DNA of 6,764 nucleotides from Chloroflexota bacterium (GTDB lineage: Bacteria; Chloroflexota; Dormibacteria; CF-121), in assembly GCA_005882525.1 (NCBI GenBank), contig VBGO01000229.1, positions 1 to 6,764 of the forward strand, given 5' to 3'. Positions 1 to 5,566 of the stretch are shown here, piece by piece. The notes below the pieces were generated by a model. That model was not told where the DNA came from and made no database searches. It was given only the letters and a program-made list of their open reading frames with translations. How positions within the stretch are numbered: position 1 is the first letter of the stretch; each line of letters begins with the position of its first letter. The translations under genes and the position numbers were made by a program.

Positions 1-143
1 AAAAGAACGCCGTTCCCGGCCAGGGCTACTTCGCCTACTGCCGCGACACGGAAGGCAACGTTTTTGGGATCTTCGAGGCAAACCCGGCCGCCCAGGAAGC
101 CAATCCGGTCGGCGCCTCGCAGGAGAAGGCCAAGCAGAGTTAG
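1..143 (+). CDS. VOC (glyoxalase/bleomycin-resistance fold) protein, C-terminal fragment
   Basis: This is the last 46 codons of a gene that starts before the window. It reads in the frame beginning at base 3 and ends at TAG 141-143. The visible peptide contains PGQGYFAYCRDTEGNVFGIF, the typical closing beta-hairpin of vicinal-oxygen-chelate proteins, in which a G-Y-F-A-Y-x-x-D-x-E-G-N-x-F-G pattern carries a metal-ligand glutamate in metal-dependent members. A 20-residue alanine- and glutamine-rich tail follows. VOC proteins include glyoxalases, extradiol dioxygenases and antibiotic-binding proteins. The fragment does not say which, and the short, simple tail resembles the many small single-domain VOC proteins of unknown substrate. 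It converges on the oxidoreductase gene with only 12 bases between the two stop codons. Family assignment is fairly firm. Specific activity is unknown. Confidence 0.85.
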   Translation, partial: KNAVPGQGYFAYCRDTEGNVFGIFEANPAAQEANPVGASQEKAKQS

Positions 144-155
144 GTCAGGCGGTTC

Positions 156-1064
156 CTAGCGAGCCGAACCGGCGGTCGCGGGCTCGAGGCCGGCCACCGC
201 AGGGATGAGCTTTTCCCCTACGATCTCGAGCGGCTTGATGCGGTCGACGTGGGGGACGCCGCCGATCACGGTTTGGATGCCCATCCCGGCAAGCCATTTG
301 AGGCCGCCGATGACCTTGCCGATGTTTTCACCGTTGTCACCGACGTCGAAGTGGAACATGGCCGTCTTTTCGATGTCGTCGTAGTTGCGGCCGACCGCCT
401 TGCAGTGCTCGCGCAGGATGTCGAGCTTGCGTGGGAGTTCGGGCGTGGGGAAGAGGTTGCAGGCGTCGGCATACTGCGCGACCAGGCGCAGGGTTTTCTT
501 TTCGCCGCCTCCGCCGATCAGGATCGGTGGATGCGGGCGGGTGAGGGATTGCGGCGAGTTGAGGAGCCGCTGCGGCTGATAGTGCTTTCCAGGAAGCGGC
601 TGCTCGCTTCCTCGCTTGCCTTCCCACATCGCGAGGCAGATCTGGAGCGTTTCCTCCAGGCGCTCAAACCGCTCCTTGATCGGTGGGAATGGGATGCCGA
701 GGCCGCGGCTCTCGGCTTCGTTCCAGGCCGCCCCGATGCCGAGCCAGGCGCGGCCGCCGGAGAGCACGTCGAGCGTGGTCACGGTCTTTGCCAGGATGCC
801 CGGGTAGCGATAGACCGCGCCGGTCACCATGGTGCCCAGCTTCACGCGCGAGGTGACCCCAGCCATGTAGCTGAGGGCGCTGTAGCCCTCGAGCATGTCG
901 TGGTGTTCGGGGCCGTTCATGCGGATCTGCCAGAAGTGATCCATCACCCAGATGGACTCGAAGCCGGCCTGGTCGGCCGTGGTGGCGATCGCTTTGATGG
1001 TGTCGCCGAGCTTGACCGGCCCGCTCGGCCAGGTGAAGTCCGCGAGGCTGAGCCCGATCTTCAT
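156..1064 (-). CDS. F420-dependent luciferase-like monooxygenase (LLM), Rv1855c-type
   Basis: This is predicted to be a cytoplasmic TIM-barrel oxidoreductase that uses coenzyme F420 rather than flavin. The substrate is unknown. With the start at ATG 1062-1064 the protein has 302 residues and begins MKIGLSLADF, the usual first beta-strand of the family. Visible landmarks are SIWVMDHF (37-44), YPGILAKTVTTLDVLSGGRA followed by WLGIGAAWNEAE (about 87-118), PFPPIKERFERLEETL (125-140) and PHPPILIGGGGEKKTLRLVA (177-196). The DVLSGGR-LGIGAAW block and the phosphate-binding IGGGG loop are standard LLM features. The overall wording matches the subfamily described as probable F420-dependent oxidoreductase, Rv1855c family. 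The open frame extends upstream to a GTG at 1091, but that gives an N-terminal extension unlike the family. The ATG at 1064 has a modest AGGG five bases upstream. The length is normal. F420 use is inferred from family resemblance. Confidence 0.93.
   Translation of the reverse strand: MKIGLSLADFTWPSGPVKLGDTIKAIATTADQAGFESIWVMDHFWQIRMNGPEHHDMLEGYSALSYMAGVTSRVKLGTMVTGAVYRYPGILAKTVTTLDVLSGGRAWLGIGAAWNEAESRGLGIPFPPIKERFERLEETLQICLAMWEGKRGSEQPLPGKHYQPQRLLNSPQSLTRPHPPILIGGGGEKKTLRLVAQYADACNLFPTPELPRKLDILREHCKAVGRNYDDIEKTAMFHFDVGDNGENIGKVIGGLKWLAGMGIQTVIGGVPHVDRIKPLEIVGEKLIPAVAGLEPATAGSAR
160..186. terminator. Candidate hairpin between convergent genes
   Basis: CGAGCC (160-165) pairs with GGCTCG (181-186) around a 15-base GC-rich loop, just past the VOC stop and inside the last codons of the oxidoreductase gene. 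It could slow transcription coming from the VOC side. There is no T-run on either side, so this is not a clear intrinsic terminator, and in DNA this GC-rich such a 6-bp stem can occur by chance. Confidence 0.25.
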
Positions 1065-1152
1065 CAGCCCTATCATGCAGCGGAACCGCACCCGGCTGGC
1101 GCTTTGCGTTCAACTTTCTTTCCCTGCGGTTCGGTGGAGGGCAGCGTGGGAT

Positions 1153-1199
1153 CCCCACCCCGACCCTCCCCCGCGAGCGGGGGAGAGTGGGTGAGGTGA
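1153..1199. repeat. GC-rich palindromic element, probable dispersed REP-like repeat or terminator
   Basis: A perfect 7-bp stem, CTCCCCC (1166-1172) with GGGGGAG (1179-1185), closes a GCGAGC loop. It sits inside a longer imperfect dyad in which CCCCACCC (1153-1160) faces GTGGGTGAGG (1187-1196). The pattern of C-rich arm, short GC-rich loop and G-rich arm, flanked by CCCACCCCGACC-like sequence, looks like the short intergenic palindromes scattered through many GC-rich bacterial genomes. It lies directly after the stop of the secreted-protein gene and before the oxidoreductase gene, so it probably also ends or attenuates the transcript of the former. Only one copy is in this window, so its repeat status is inferred from style. 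Confidence 0.6.
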
Positions 1200-1202
1200 G
1201 AC

Positions 1203-1934
1203 CTAGAAGCCGAACGGGTTGCAGGCGCCGCTGGGCACGCTGCTCGAGTTGCTGTCCTGGGTGCTCTGCCCGACTTGCGCGAATGGGTCGCTCGAGCCGC
1301 TGACATCGCCGACGGTGCCGGTCGCCGTCGCGTACTCATAGTCGAAGGTGCCGTGGAAGTTCGCCGTGTACGAGCCGCACTTGCTGGTGCCCGAGTTGCT
1401 GTTCTTCCAGAGGCCGCCATTGCCGGCCCAGGTCAGGTTGACCACGATATCGGTGATCGGGGTCGGTGGTTCGCCGCCGCCGCCACCGTAACCGATCGAG
1501 CTCTGCAGGCCGGGCTTTCCGCCCGTGGCGCCGCTGACGAAGTATCCGGGACACTGCATATCGGCGGTGGCGTGCACACTGACGCTCGCCCCCGACAGGT
1601 CGCTCGCCACCACGAAGGCCGAATCGGGGATGATCCAGCAGCCGTACTCAGAGGTGGTCCCGGAGTATTCGCTGACGTTGAGGACGGTTCCGAATTTCTG
1701 AATGACGGGCGCGCCGGGTGCCCGCTTTGCCTTGAAGCTCAGCTGGCCCCGGTCGAGATACACGCTGGTGGAATAGGCGGCGGATGGGTCGCCAAAGTTC
1801 GCGTACGCGGTTGTGTCGCTGAAGCGGAAGTGACCCGGACCGCCATAGCCACCACCGCCGGCCGCCGCCGTTCCGGCGAGCACGACCGACAGCAGGCCGC
1901 AGACGCCCGCGATGGGCAGAAATCGCTTGATCAT
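1203..1934 (-). CDS. Secreted glycine-rich protein of unknown function with four mature cysteines
   Basis: I do not recognise the family. Translation from ATG 1932-1934 gives 243 residues. This start is preferred over an in-frame TTG at 1961 because AAGGA lies about eight bases upstream and because a textbook signal peptide follows. MIKRF is a basic start, residues 6-20 are hydrophobic, and TAAA ends at residue 25 before a Gly-rich mature start. The mature part is rich in Gly, Ser, Thr and aromatics, in the manner of an extracellular beta-sheet protein. It carries cysteines at 99, 128, 186 and 238, enough for two disulfides. A flexible Gly/Pro linker at about 149-159 divides it into two halves. 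The second half begins with a strand-like DIVVNLTW. There is no LPXTG, lipobox or C-terminal membrane helix, so it is probably released. A palindromic element follows the stop. It appears monocistronic, with about 170 bases of non-coding DNA upstream. The role is unknown. Confidence 0.8.
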   Translation of the reverse strand: MIKRFLPIAGVCGLLSVVLAGTAAAGGGGYGGPGHFRFSDTTAYANFGDPSAAYSTSVYLDRGQLSFKAKRAPGAPVIQKFGTVLNVSEYSGTTSEYGCWIIPDSAFVVASDLSGASVSVHATADMQCPGYFVSGATGGKPGLQSSIGYGGGGGEPPTPITDIVVNLTWAGNGGLWKNSNSGTSKCGSYTANFHGTFDYEYATATGTVGDVSGSSDPFAQVGQSTQDSNSSSVPSGACNPFGF

Positions 1935-2105
1935 GTGTGTTTCCTTTTCCCGCGGCGACAATAGGCGCCGTGAATGGTTAGTTCGATGAAATATGTGAAC
2001 GCAGGATCCCCCTCAATGCCCCCGGCGCACCCCCTTTCTGCTGGTCATGATGCCCTCAATAACGCCGGCACTCGTCGGCAGGTTACTGCGGCTTCAGAAC
2101 CCGGC

Positions 2106-2465
2106 CTATGGCCCTCCTTGGTCAAGCTCGTTCGGACTCGCCAGGGTGGCGATGGCTGTATCGAACAGCCATAGCGAAGTCGGGCGCAAGGCGCGGCCAG
2201 CGGCTACTTCGTTGCGCACCTGGTGCAGTGCCGACCGGAGTTCGGATAATCGCAAGTCACCGATCAGAATTGCCGCCTGGATTGAGAGAACGTCATCGCG
2301 CACCTCGAGCCACTGGCGCAGCGCTGCTGTAAGCCCGCTGCGATCGGACTGCAGCAGTCGTCGAGCGCGTTGGCGGAGCGATTCCGCGAGGAGGTTGCCA
2401 TCCTTCTCTATCGCTGGATCCTCAAGTGATCCGGCCAATTCAGCCAAGGCGCTTTCTTTACTCAC
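2106..2465 (-). CDS. Small helical protein, unknown function
   Basis: A 119-residue protein starting at GTG 2463-2465, with a weak GGTGAG ahead of the start. No nearby in-frame ATG gives a better start. It is predicted to be almost entirely alpha-helical and cytoplasmic. Residues 5-12 and 24-52 form amphipathic helices rich in Leu, Arg and Ala. Residues 56-85 (DDVLSIQAAILIGDLRLSEL onward) have the A-x-x-x-I-G-x-L-x-L-x-E-L spacing of a HEAT-like repeat unit. Residues 95-110 form a last helix containing W99. There is no catalytic motif. It is the last gene of the seven-gene minus-strand block, 31 bases after the preceding stop, so it is likely co-transcribed. Small HEAT-like proteins of this size are common among immunity-like and accessory genes. 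That is context, not proof. The coding call rests on its good helical pattern and its fit in the gene row. Confidence 0.65.
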   Translation of the reverse strand: MSKESALAELAGSLEDPAIEKDGNLLAESLRQRARRLLQSDRSGLTAALRQWLEVRDDVLSIQAAILIGDLRLSELRSALHQVRNEVAAGRALRPTSLWLFDTAIATLASPNELDQGGP

Positions 2466-2496
2466 TTCTCACCAGCAGACACACGACGCCGTCGTT

Positions 2497-2787
2497 CTAC
2501 CCGCGTGTAAACCTGGTCGCGAGGCCCCCAAACTCCACGACTAGGCAGTCGGGATCTTCAAGCCAAAACCTCATACGTTCCTCGTGAGGCGAGCTGGGCT
2601 GGTCGGTGATGATGTGGTCAGCGTCGATTCGGTAGGCCATCCGAATCGTCTGCGCTCGCTCACCCGATAGGACTGCGTACGCGAGTCTTCCGTCCAGCAG
2701 GAACTCCAGTCCGACCGGCTCGTCATTAACGCGGCCAAACCACCTTCCCACAATGCTTCCTGAGCCGTCTGTCTCGGGCTCGCCCAT
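2497..2787 (-). CDS. Small beta-rich protein with a TDQP motif, unknown function
   Basis: This is a 96-residue protein from ATG 2785-2787. A GTG immediately before it, at 2790, could add one residue. Neither start has a clear Shine-Dalgarno sequence. After ten flexible residues the chain reads as alternating strands: IVGRWFGRV (12-20), VGLEFLLDGRLAYAV (25-39), QTIRMAYRI (46-54), HIITDQPSSP (58-67), RMRFWLED (71-78) and CLVVEFGG (81-88). The G-x-W opening, the F-x-x-DGRL turn and the I-TDQP-SxP-E-R-F sequence resemble small lipocalin-like or meander beta proteins of unknown function that I recall from bacterial genomes. That recall cannot be verified here. There is no signal peptide, so it is probably cytoplasmic. 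It starts 13 bases after the stop of the neighbouring 95-residue gene, suggesting one transcript. Confidence 0.72.
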   Translation of the reverse strand: MGEPETDGSGSIVGRWFGRVNDEPVGLEFLLDGRLAYAVLSGERAQTIRMAYRIDADHIITDQPSSPHEERMRFWLEDPDCLVVEFGGLATRFTRG

Positions 2788-2803
2788 CACGCCAACGATA
2801 TTG

Positions 2804-3091
2804 CTATGTTTTCTCGGTCCCCGCCGCTGAATCGGATTGATGCCTTAGGGATTGCCAATCGATGGCGGCAACCCACTCTCCGAGTTCGGAATTGAATTCC
2901 ACCACCCCATCAACGACCAGATCATCAGTTTTGCCACTAGTTCCTGCATCATCGGCGTACAGGCGCAACGCTAGGCCGCCTCTCAGCTCGATGTGTTGCG
3001 CAGCCAAATCTCGGCGCGTACCTTCACTGATTAGCCTGATCCGACGTTTTCCGTCCGTTTTCATCAGATCCACGTAGATGCGAGGCCCCAT
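2804..3091 (-). CDS. Small beta-rich protein, unknown function
   Basis: A 95-residue protein from ATG 3089-3091 with no strong ribosome binding site. I cannot name the family. The pattern is compact and strand-rich: RIYVDLM (4-10), RRIRLI (16-21), LRGGLALRLYADDA (36-49), DDLVVDGVVEFN (56-67) and EWVAAIDWQSLRH (72-84), followed by a polar tail. The acidic YADDAG and TDDLVVDG segments and the closing W-x-x-x-I-DW motif look like conserved features rather than random translation. The opening MGPRIYVDL suggests a single-domain protein starting directly with a beta strand. No signal peptide or membrane segment is present. It lies between the 140-residue gene (74 bases upstream) and the 96-residue gene (13 bases downstream), all on one strand. 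The small size and context allow an immunity-like or modifier role, but nothing in the sequence fixes it. Confidence 0.7.
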   Translation of the reverse strand: MGPRIYVDLMKTDGKRRIRLISEGTRRDLAAQHIELRGGLALRLYADDAGTSGKTDDLVVDGVVEFNSELGEWVAAIDWQSLRHQSDSAAGTEKT

Positions 3092-3118
3092 AGCCCATTC
3101 TCGCTCAGTCCGAATGGA

Positions 3119-3133
3119 TCGCCCTCGAGGCGA
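3119..3133. other. Short perfect hairpin between two small genes
   Basis: TCGCC (3119-3123) and GGCGA (3129-3133) flank CTCGA, in the 74-base gap after the 140-residue gene. On the minus strand it would fold shortly after that gene's stop. No T-run follows, so it may be an mRNA stability or pause element, or chance. Confidence 0.25.
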
Positions 3134-3165
3134 GCGTCACATGCTCACACTGAATTACTTCCTGA

Positions 3166-3588
3166 TCATTGTTTGGACGCTCCAGTGTCGTAGCCGCGCC
3201 TGAACACGGAGACCCCCTCGGTCCTGCCGTCCGGCGCAAAGAGCGAGAATCCCTGATCGTCAAACCAAAGGCCACCTTGCCCGTCTTTGCGTACCGTCAG
3301 GCCGAGCTTGGCAAGGTCAGCGACAACCTCGTCTGCTTCAGGCTTCATGAGGTCGATTCCTCGGTAGGTCGGCTGGCTCGGCGGAAACGCTTCAATGAAT
3401 TCCACAGTCCCATCTGCGTCGTAATAGACGTGCAACCCTGCGCCCTTGTACGCTTCCGTCAGAGTTTTGGAGAAGCCCTTTTGGAATTCCTTGGGTGGCT
3501 CGCCCAACACCCGCTCGGGCTCGCCTTTTCGCATGCCGAACCGCAACTTGCCAAGGGATCGGAATGGCTCAACGGTCCATTCGCTCAT
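3166..3588 (-). CDS. LRFGM/LGEP-signature small protein, possibly immunity-like
   Basis: A 140-residue protein from ATG 3586-3588. A GGGAG lies about nine bases upstream and supports this start. The N-terminus reads GKLRFGM (13-19) followed by a helix and VLGEPP (27-32). This signature, L-x-F-G-M then V-x-x-x-LGxP, occurs in a large set of small bacterial proteins, many of them next to contact-dependent or polymorphic-toxin loci. Beta hairpins follow at 51-68 (GLHVYYDADGTVEFIEAF). Next come the GIDLMKPEADEVVADLAKLG segment (77-96) and a closing sheet at 106-131 that includes LWFDDQGFSLF and VSVFRRGY. The GI-x-L-x-x-x-E-x-V-x-x-L element is repeated in the same family. No signal peptide is visible, so it is likely cytoplasmic. 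The immunity reading is inferred from family style and neighbours, with no partner toxin visible. The gene starts 53 bases after the DUF4304-like gene's stop. Confidence 0.75.
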   Translation of the reverse strand: MSEWTVEPFRSLGKLRFGMRKGEPERVLGEPPKEFQKGFSKTLTEAYKGAGLHVYYDADGTVEFIEAFPPSQPTYRGIDLMKPEADEVVADLAKLGLTVRKDGQGGLWFDDQGFSLFAPDGRTEGVSVFRRGYDTGASKQ

Positions 3589-3641
3589 TCCCAGTTACTC
3601 CCACCAAGGCAGGATACGTCTCAGGCTCTTATTGGTTGGGC

Positions 3642-4133
3642 TCACGGGCGACCCGATGCTCGATCGAGTATTTCCCGGGCGGCGACCCGTATGGCTGCGC
3701 CCTTAAGGAGCCCGGTCAATTCGAGTTGACGAAGGTCCTCCACCGTCGTTGTCCGATCGAGAATCGGCCGGAGACGAGAGTTGAGGAGTGCGCGTAGACC
3801 TTCTTCTCGCTGCGCATCCCCTATGCCTGAGCCGAGATCCAGCAGCTTTGTGATTTCGTCTGCTGCCTCTGGCAACAGGACATCAAGACGAATCCGCACA
3901 TGAGCCGTATTCTCTTTCGGAAAGCCTTCGGAACCGAGTCCCATGAGCCAAAACGCAATGTTCAGGTAATAGCGCGGCGCATATTGCGACTTCTGCAGAT
4001 TCAGAATCGTGACAAGGCTATCCGCGTGCCGGTACCAAGAACCCGACTCCTTGACCATTCCGAGCCCCTTTGCAAACGCATCAACCACACGCTGAATCAC
4101 GTTGCGTCCTCCATGAGCGACTCCCTGAGTCAT
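3642..4133 (-). CDS. DUF4304-like protein
   Basis: A 163-residue protein from ATG 4131-4133. The key block is SWYRHADSLVTILNLQKSQY (32-51), then YYLNIAFWLMGLG (55-67) and PKENTAHVRIRLDVLL (72-87). This matches what I know of the DUF4304 domain: F/W-Y-R, then I-N-L-Q-K-S-x-Y, then YY-x-N, then a C/A-H-x-R-x-R-L segment. After the domain comes a helical tail containing EEGLRALLNSRLRPILDRTT (110-129) and an Ala-rich end. No enzyme motif or signal peptide is seen. DUF4304 proteins are of unknown biochemical function and commonly turn up among small accessory genes. The start codon overlaps the DUF2019-like stop as ATGA (4130-4133), so translation of the two is probably coupled. The length is slightly above a bare domain. 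Family call good, function unknown. Confidence 0.85.
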   Translation of the reverse strand: MTQGVAHGGRNVIQRVVDAFAKGLGMVKESGSWYRHADSLVTILNLQKSQYAPRYYLNIAFWLMGLGSEGFPKENTAHVRIRLDVLLPEAADEITKLLDLGSGIGDAQREEGLRALLNSRLRPILDRTTTVEDLRQLELTGLLKGAAIRVAAREILDRASGRP

Positions 4134-4492
4134 TCCGCTTCAGTTGGAAACCTCAGTCGATCCTTATCCCACTCTCGCAGCGTCATCTGCGCGGAGAACC
4201 CGGGGAGACCCGGGGACGTGGCAACTTGCTCAAGAAGTCGCCGTGCCAACTGCGGATCCTGTTCGATCAGGGCCCAGGCAACTGCCGCTCTGAGATTTGG
4301 GTCGGAGTCGCCCGCCAACTCCGCAAGTCCCTCGAGCCCACCACGCCGCTTGAGCTCCTTGTAAATCGAGGTCAGCGCATCGAAATGAACATTGGCGCGG
4401 TCAGAATCGCCAGCTTCCAGGGCATGTCCGCGGTCTCGCGCTGCCCGCGCGTAGTCTCGAATGAGTTTGACACTAGGGATGACTCTGGGCAT
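4130..4492 (-). CDS. DUF2019-like helical-repeat protein
   Basis: A 120-residue, all-helical protein. ATG 4490-4492 is preferred over the in-frame TTG two codons earlier. A TAG immediately before that TTG rules out a longer protein. Neither start has a strong Shine-Dalgarno sequence. Order of elements: helix VKLIRDYARAARDRGHALEA (8-27), helix ANVHFDALTSIYKELKRRG (33-51), repeat-like helices with DSDPNLRAAVAWALIEQDP (62-80) and QLARRLLEQV (81-90), then PGFSAQMTLREWDKDRLRFP (97-116). The IYKELKxRG element, the D-P-N-x-R-x-A-A-x-x-A-L armadillo/HEAT-like turn and the A-x-MTLREW-x-x-x-RLRF ending match my memory of DUF2019 proteins closely. Function is unknown in that family. A binding or scaffold role is plausible from the helical-repeat shape. 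It overlaps the DUF4304-like gene by four bases, indicating coexpression and perhaps partnership. Confidence 0.85.
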   Translation of the reverse strand: MPRVIPSVKLIRDYARAARDRGHALEAGDSDRANVHFDALTSIYKELKRRGGLEGLAELAGDSDPNLRAAVAWALIEQDPQLARRLLEQVATSPGLPGFSAQMTLREWDKDRLRFPTEAE

Positions 4493-4560
4493 GCTCAACT
4501 AAGCCGATATTGAACACGTTTCGCTTCGGTACTGCCCCGGTAGCTGCACGGACTGAAATC

Positions 4561-4590
4561 TGCATAGTGCGTGGAATTACTCCTTGACAA
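4561..4590 (-). promoter_or_regulatory. Weak candidate promoter ahead of the DUF2019-DUF4304 pair
   Basis: On the minus strand TTGTCA (4585-4590, five of six matches to the -35 consensus) is followed after 18 bases by TATGCA (4561-4566, three of six matches to the -10 consensus). It sits in the 121-base gap between the 312-residue gene and the DUF2019-like gene. If real, the pair need not depend on the upstream gene. The match is weak and the sigma factors of this organism are unknown. Confidence 0.2.
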
Positions 4591-4613
4591 CCCGACGACT
4601 GTCAGCAGCTACG

Positions 4614-5552
4614 TCACCAAGCATCAACTAGCCGCTTTATCCGCTCCTGTCGCACAAGACATTCCATCACCAGCTGCCTCGCTTCATTGTCGAGCCTGTC
4701 CCACGAGGCCGCACCTAAGATGGCGCGAACCACAAGTTCCCAGGCCGTTTCACCGGGGAACGGAATTGTTGCTCTTGCGCCCTCTAAGAGTTCGTGGGAC
4801 TCGTCGATTCCGATTGCCTTCATGGCTTGGCGACCGGCGGCGAGCGCGCTCGGTCGATCGAGCTTGCGTGCACATGGCTCGACGGCATCCCAATCCTCTT
4901 TGGAGAAAGTCTTCAAGGCATCTATTAGCTGGGCTGGCCGTGTGCCGGAAGCCAACGTCGGGCCGCGTGCTTTGGCCGCGTTCAGAGGGCCGATACTGCG
5001 AAAAGTCTCCATGTAAGCGAGGCCAATGCGATGCGATTCCTCAATCAGCTCGGGCAAAAGTCTGGCGAGACGCTCGTCGGCTTCGCGGGAGATCCTCTCC
5101 CACTGCGAGAGCGCTATGTTGCGCTCTGTAGTCGCCAGCTCATAAATCCCAGAATCAATGGCGACACCGTGGTCATTTGCCGTTCCTGAGCTGGCCGCGT
5201 GATCCAAGGCCTCAACCAATTCCTCAGCCGCAAGAAGCAATTCCCTGTAATCGCTGCTGCCAACCACGGGCGTCGCCAGCGCGAAGGTCTCCACGCAGCT
5301 ATCGACCAGGTCGCGCAGACTTTCTGGTGGCTCCGGTGGGTTCTCGACCTCCCAGTCGACGTGCTTCGGGGTTAGCTCCTGGGCGATTTGAACGTATTGG
5401 TCAATAATCGCCGATGTCGGTATGCGCAGGGTTGGCCAGACGCGCTCTAGCTCGTCCACAATCGGAGCGACACGCGTAAGCGTCGAGGCGACAAGAGCTG
5501 CCTGTCCTCGCGAACTCGGATCCTGTAGATCGTTTGCTTTGTCGACCCCCAT
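4614..5552 (-). CDS. Orphan all-helical protein of 312 residues, unknown function
   Basis: I do not recognise this protein. The open frame continues upstream to 5870, but its first 106 codons lie in the upstream gap or read the membrane-protein gene out of frame. The likely start is ATG 5550-5552, preceded by GGAGG at 5562-5566 with nine bases between. The product is predicted to be soluble and nearly all alpha-helix. Long amphipathic helices lie at about 17-40, 76-94, 102-121, 134-185 and 206-232. An acidic proline-rich linker, VENPPEPPES, lies at 69-78. The 148-180 region, with regularly spaced Leu/Ile and charged residues, could form a helical hairpin or coiled coil. The C-terminal part ends in basic, Leu-rich helices (KRLVDAW). 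No nuclease, protease or nucleotide-binding motif is visible. It is the first gene of the minus-strand block and could be a partner of the small proteins after it. That is conjecture. Confidence 0.7.
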   Translation of the reverse strand: MGVDKANDLQDPSSRGQAALVASTLTRVAPIVDELERVWPTLRIPTSAIIDQYVQIAQELTPKHVDWEVENPPEPPESLRDLVDSCVETFALATPVVGSSDYRELLLAAEELVEALDHAASSGTANDHGVAIDSGIYELATTERNIALSQWERISREADERLARLLPELIEESHRIGLAYMETFRSIGPLNAAKARGPTLASGTRPAQLIDALKTFSKEDWDAVEPCARKLDRPSALAAGRQAMKAIGIDESHELLEGARATIPFPGETAWELVVRAILGAASWDRLDNEARQLVMECLVRQERIKRLVDAW

Positions 5553-5561
5553 AGCCAGCCG

Positions 5562-5566
5562 CCTCC
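5562..5566 (-). promoter_or_regulatory. Ribosome binding site that fixes the start of the 312-residue gene
   Basis: GGAGG on the minus strand lies nine bases before ATG 5552. It is among the clearest Shine-Dalgarno sequences in the window. It is the main reason to discard the 106-codon upstream extension, which would overlap the membrane-protein gene by 217 bases. Confidence 0.6.

Noticed and set aside
249..1199. 316-codon open frame on the plus strand opposite the oxidoreductase
   Set aside because: It is antisense to a clearly recognisable F420-dependent oxidoreductase and runs through the palindromic element. Its translation is low-complexity and matches nothing, as expected from high G+C on the opposite strand.
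2064..2079. Short dyad GCCG...CGGC just past the last gene of the central block
   Set aside because: It has only a four-base stem with a mismatch on the transcribed strand and no proper T-run, so it is not a convincing terminator.
1935..2105. Promoter for the secreted-protein gene
   Set aside because: The best pair found on the minus strand (TCGAAC, 17 bases, TATTGT) matches only three and four of six consensus bases, which is too weak to list.
3169..3729. 186-codon open frame on the plus strand
   Set aside because: It lies opposite the LRFGM/LGEP gene and the end of the DUF4304-like gene, both of which have recognisable motifs. There is no family resemblance.
4473..4565. 30-codon minus-strand reading frame ahead of the DUF2019-like gene, with AGGAG upstream
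   Set aside because: The AGGAG is 14 bases from the ATG, the peptide has no recognisable feature and it overlaps the DUF2019-like start. A leader peptide is possible but unsupported.
4571..5131. 186-codon open frame on the plus strand with a nearby TTGACA at 4584-4589
   Set aside because: It is opposite the 312-residue gene. The TTGACA has no -10 hexamer at the right spacing and lies inside the frame. The translation is Arg/Cys/Pro-rich, as in a shadow frame.
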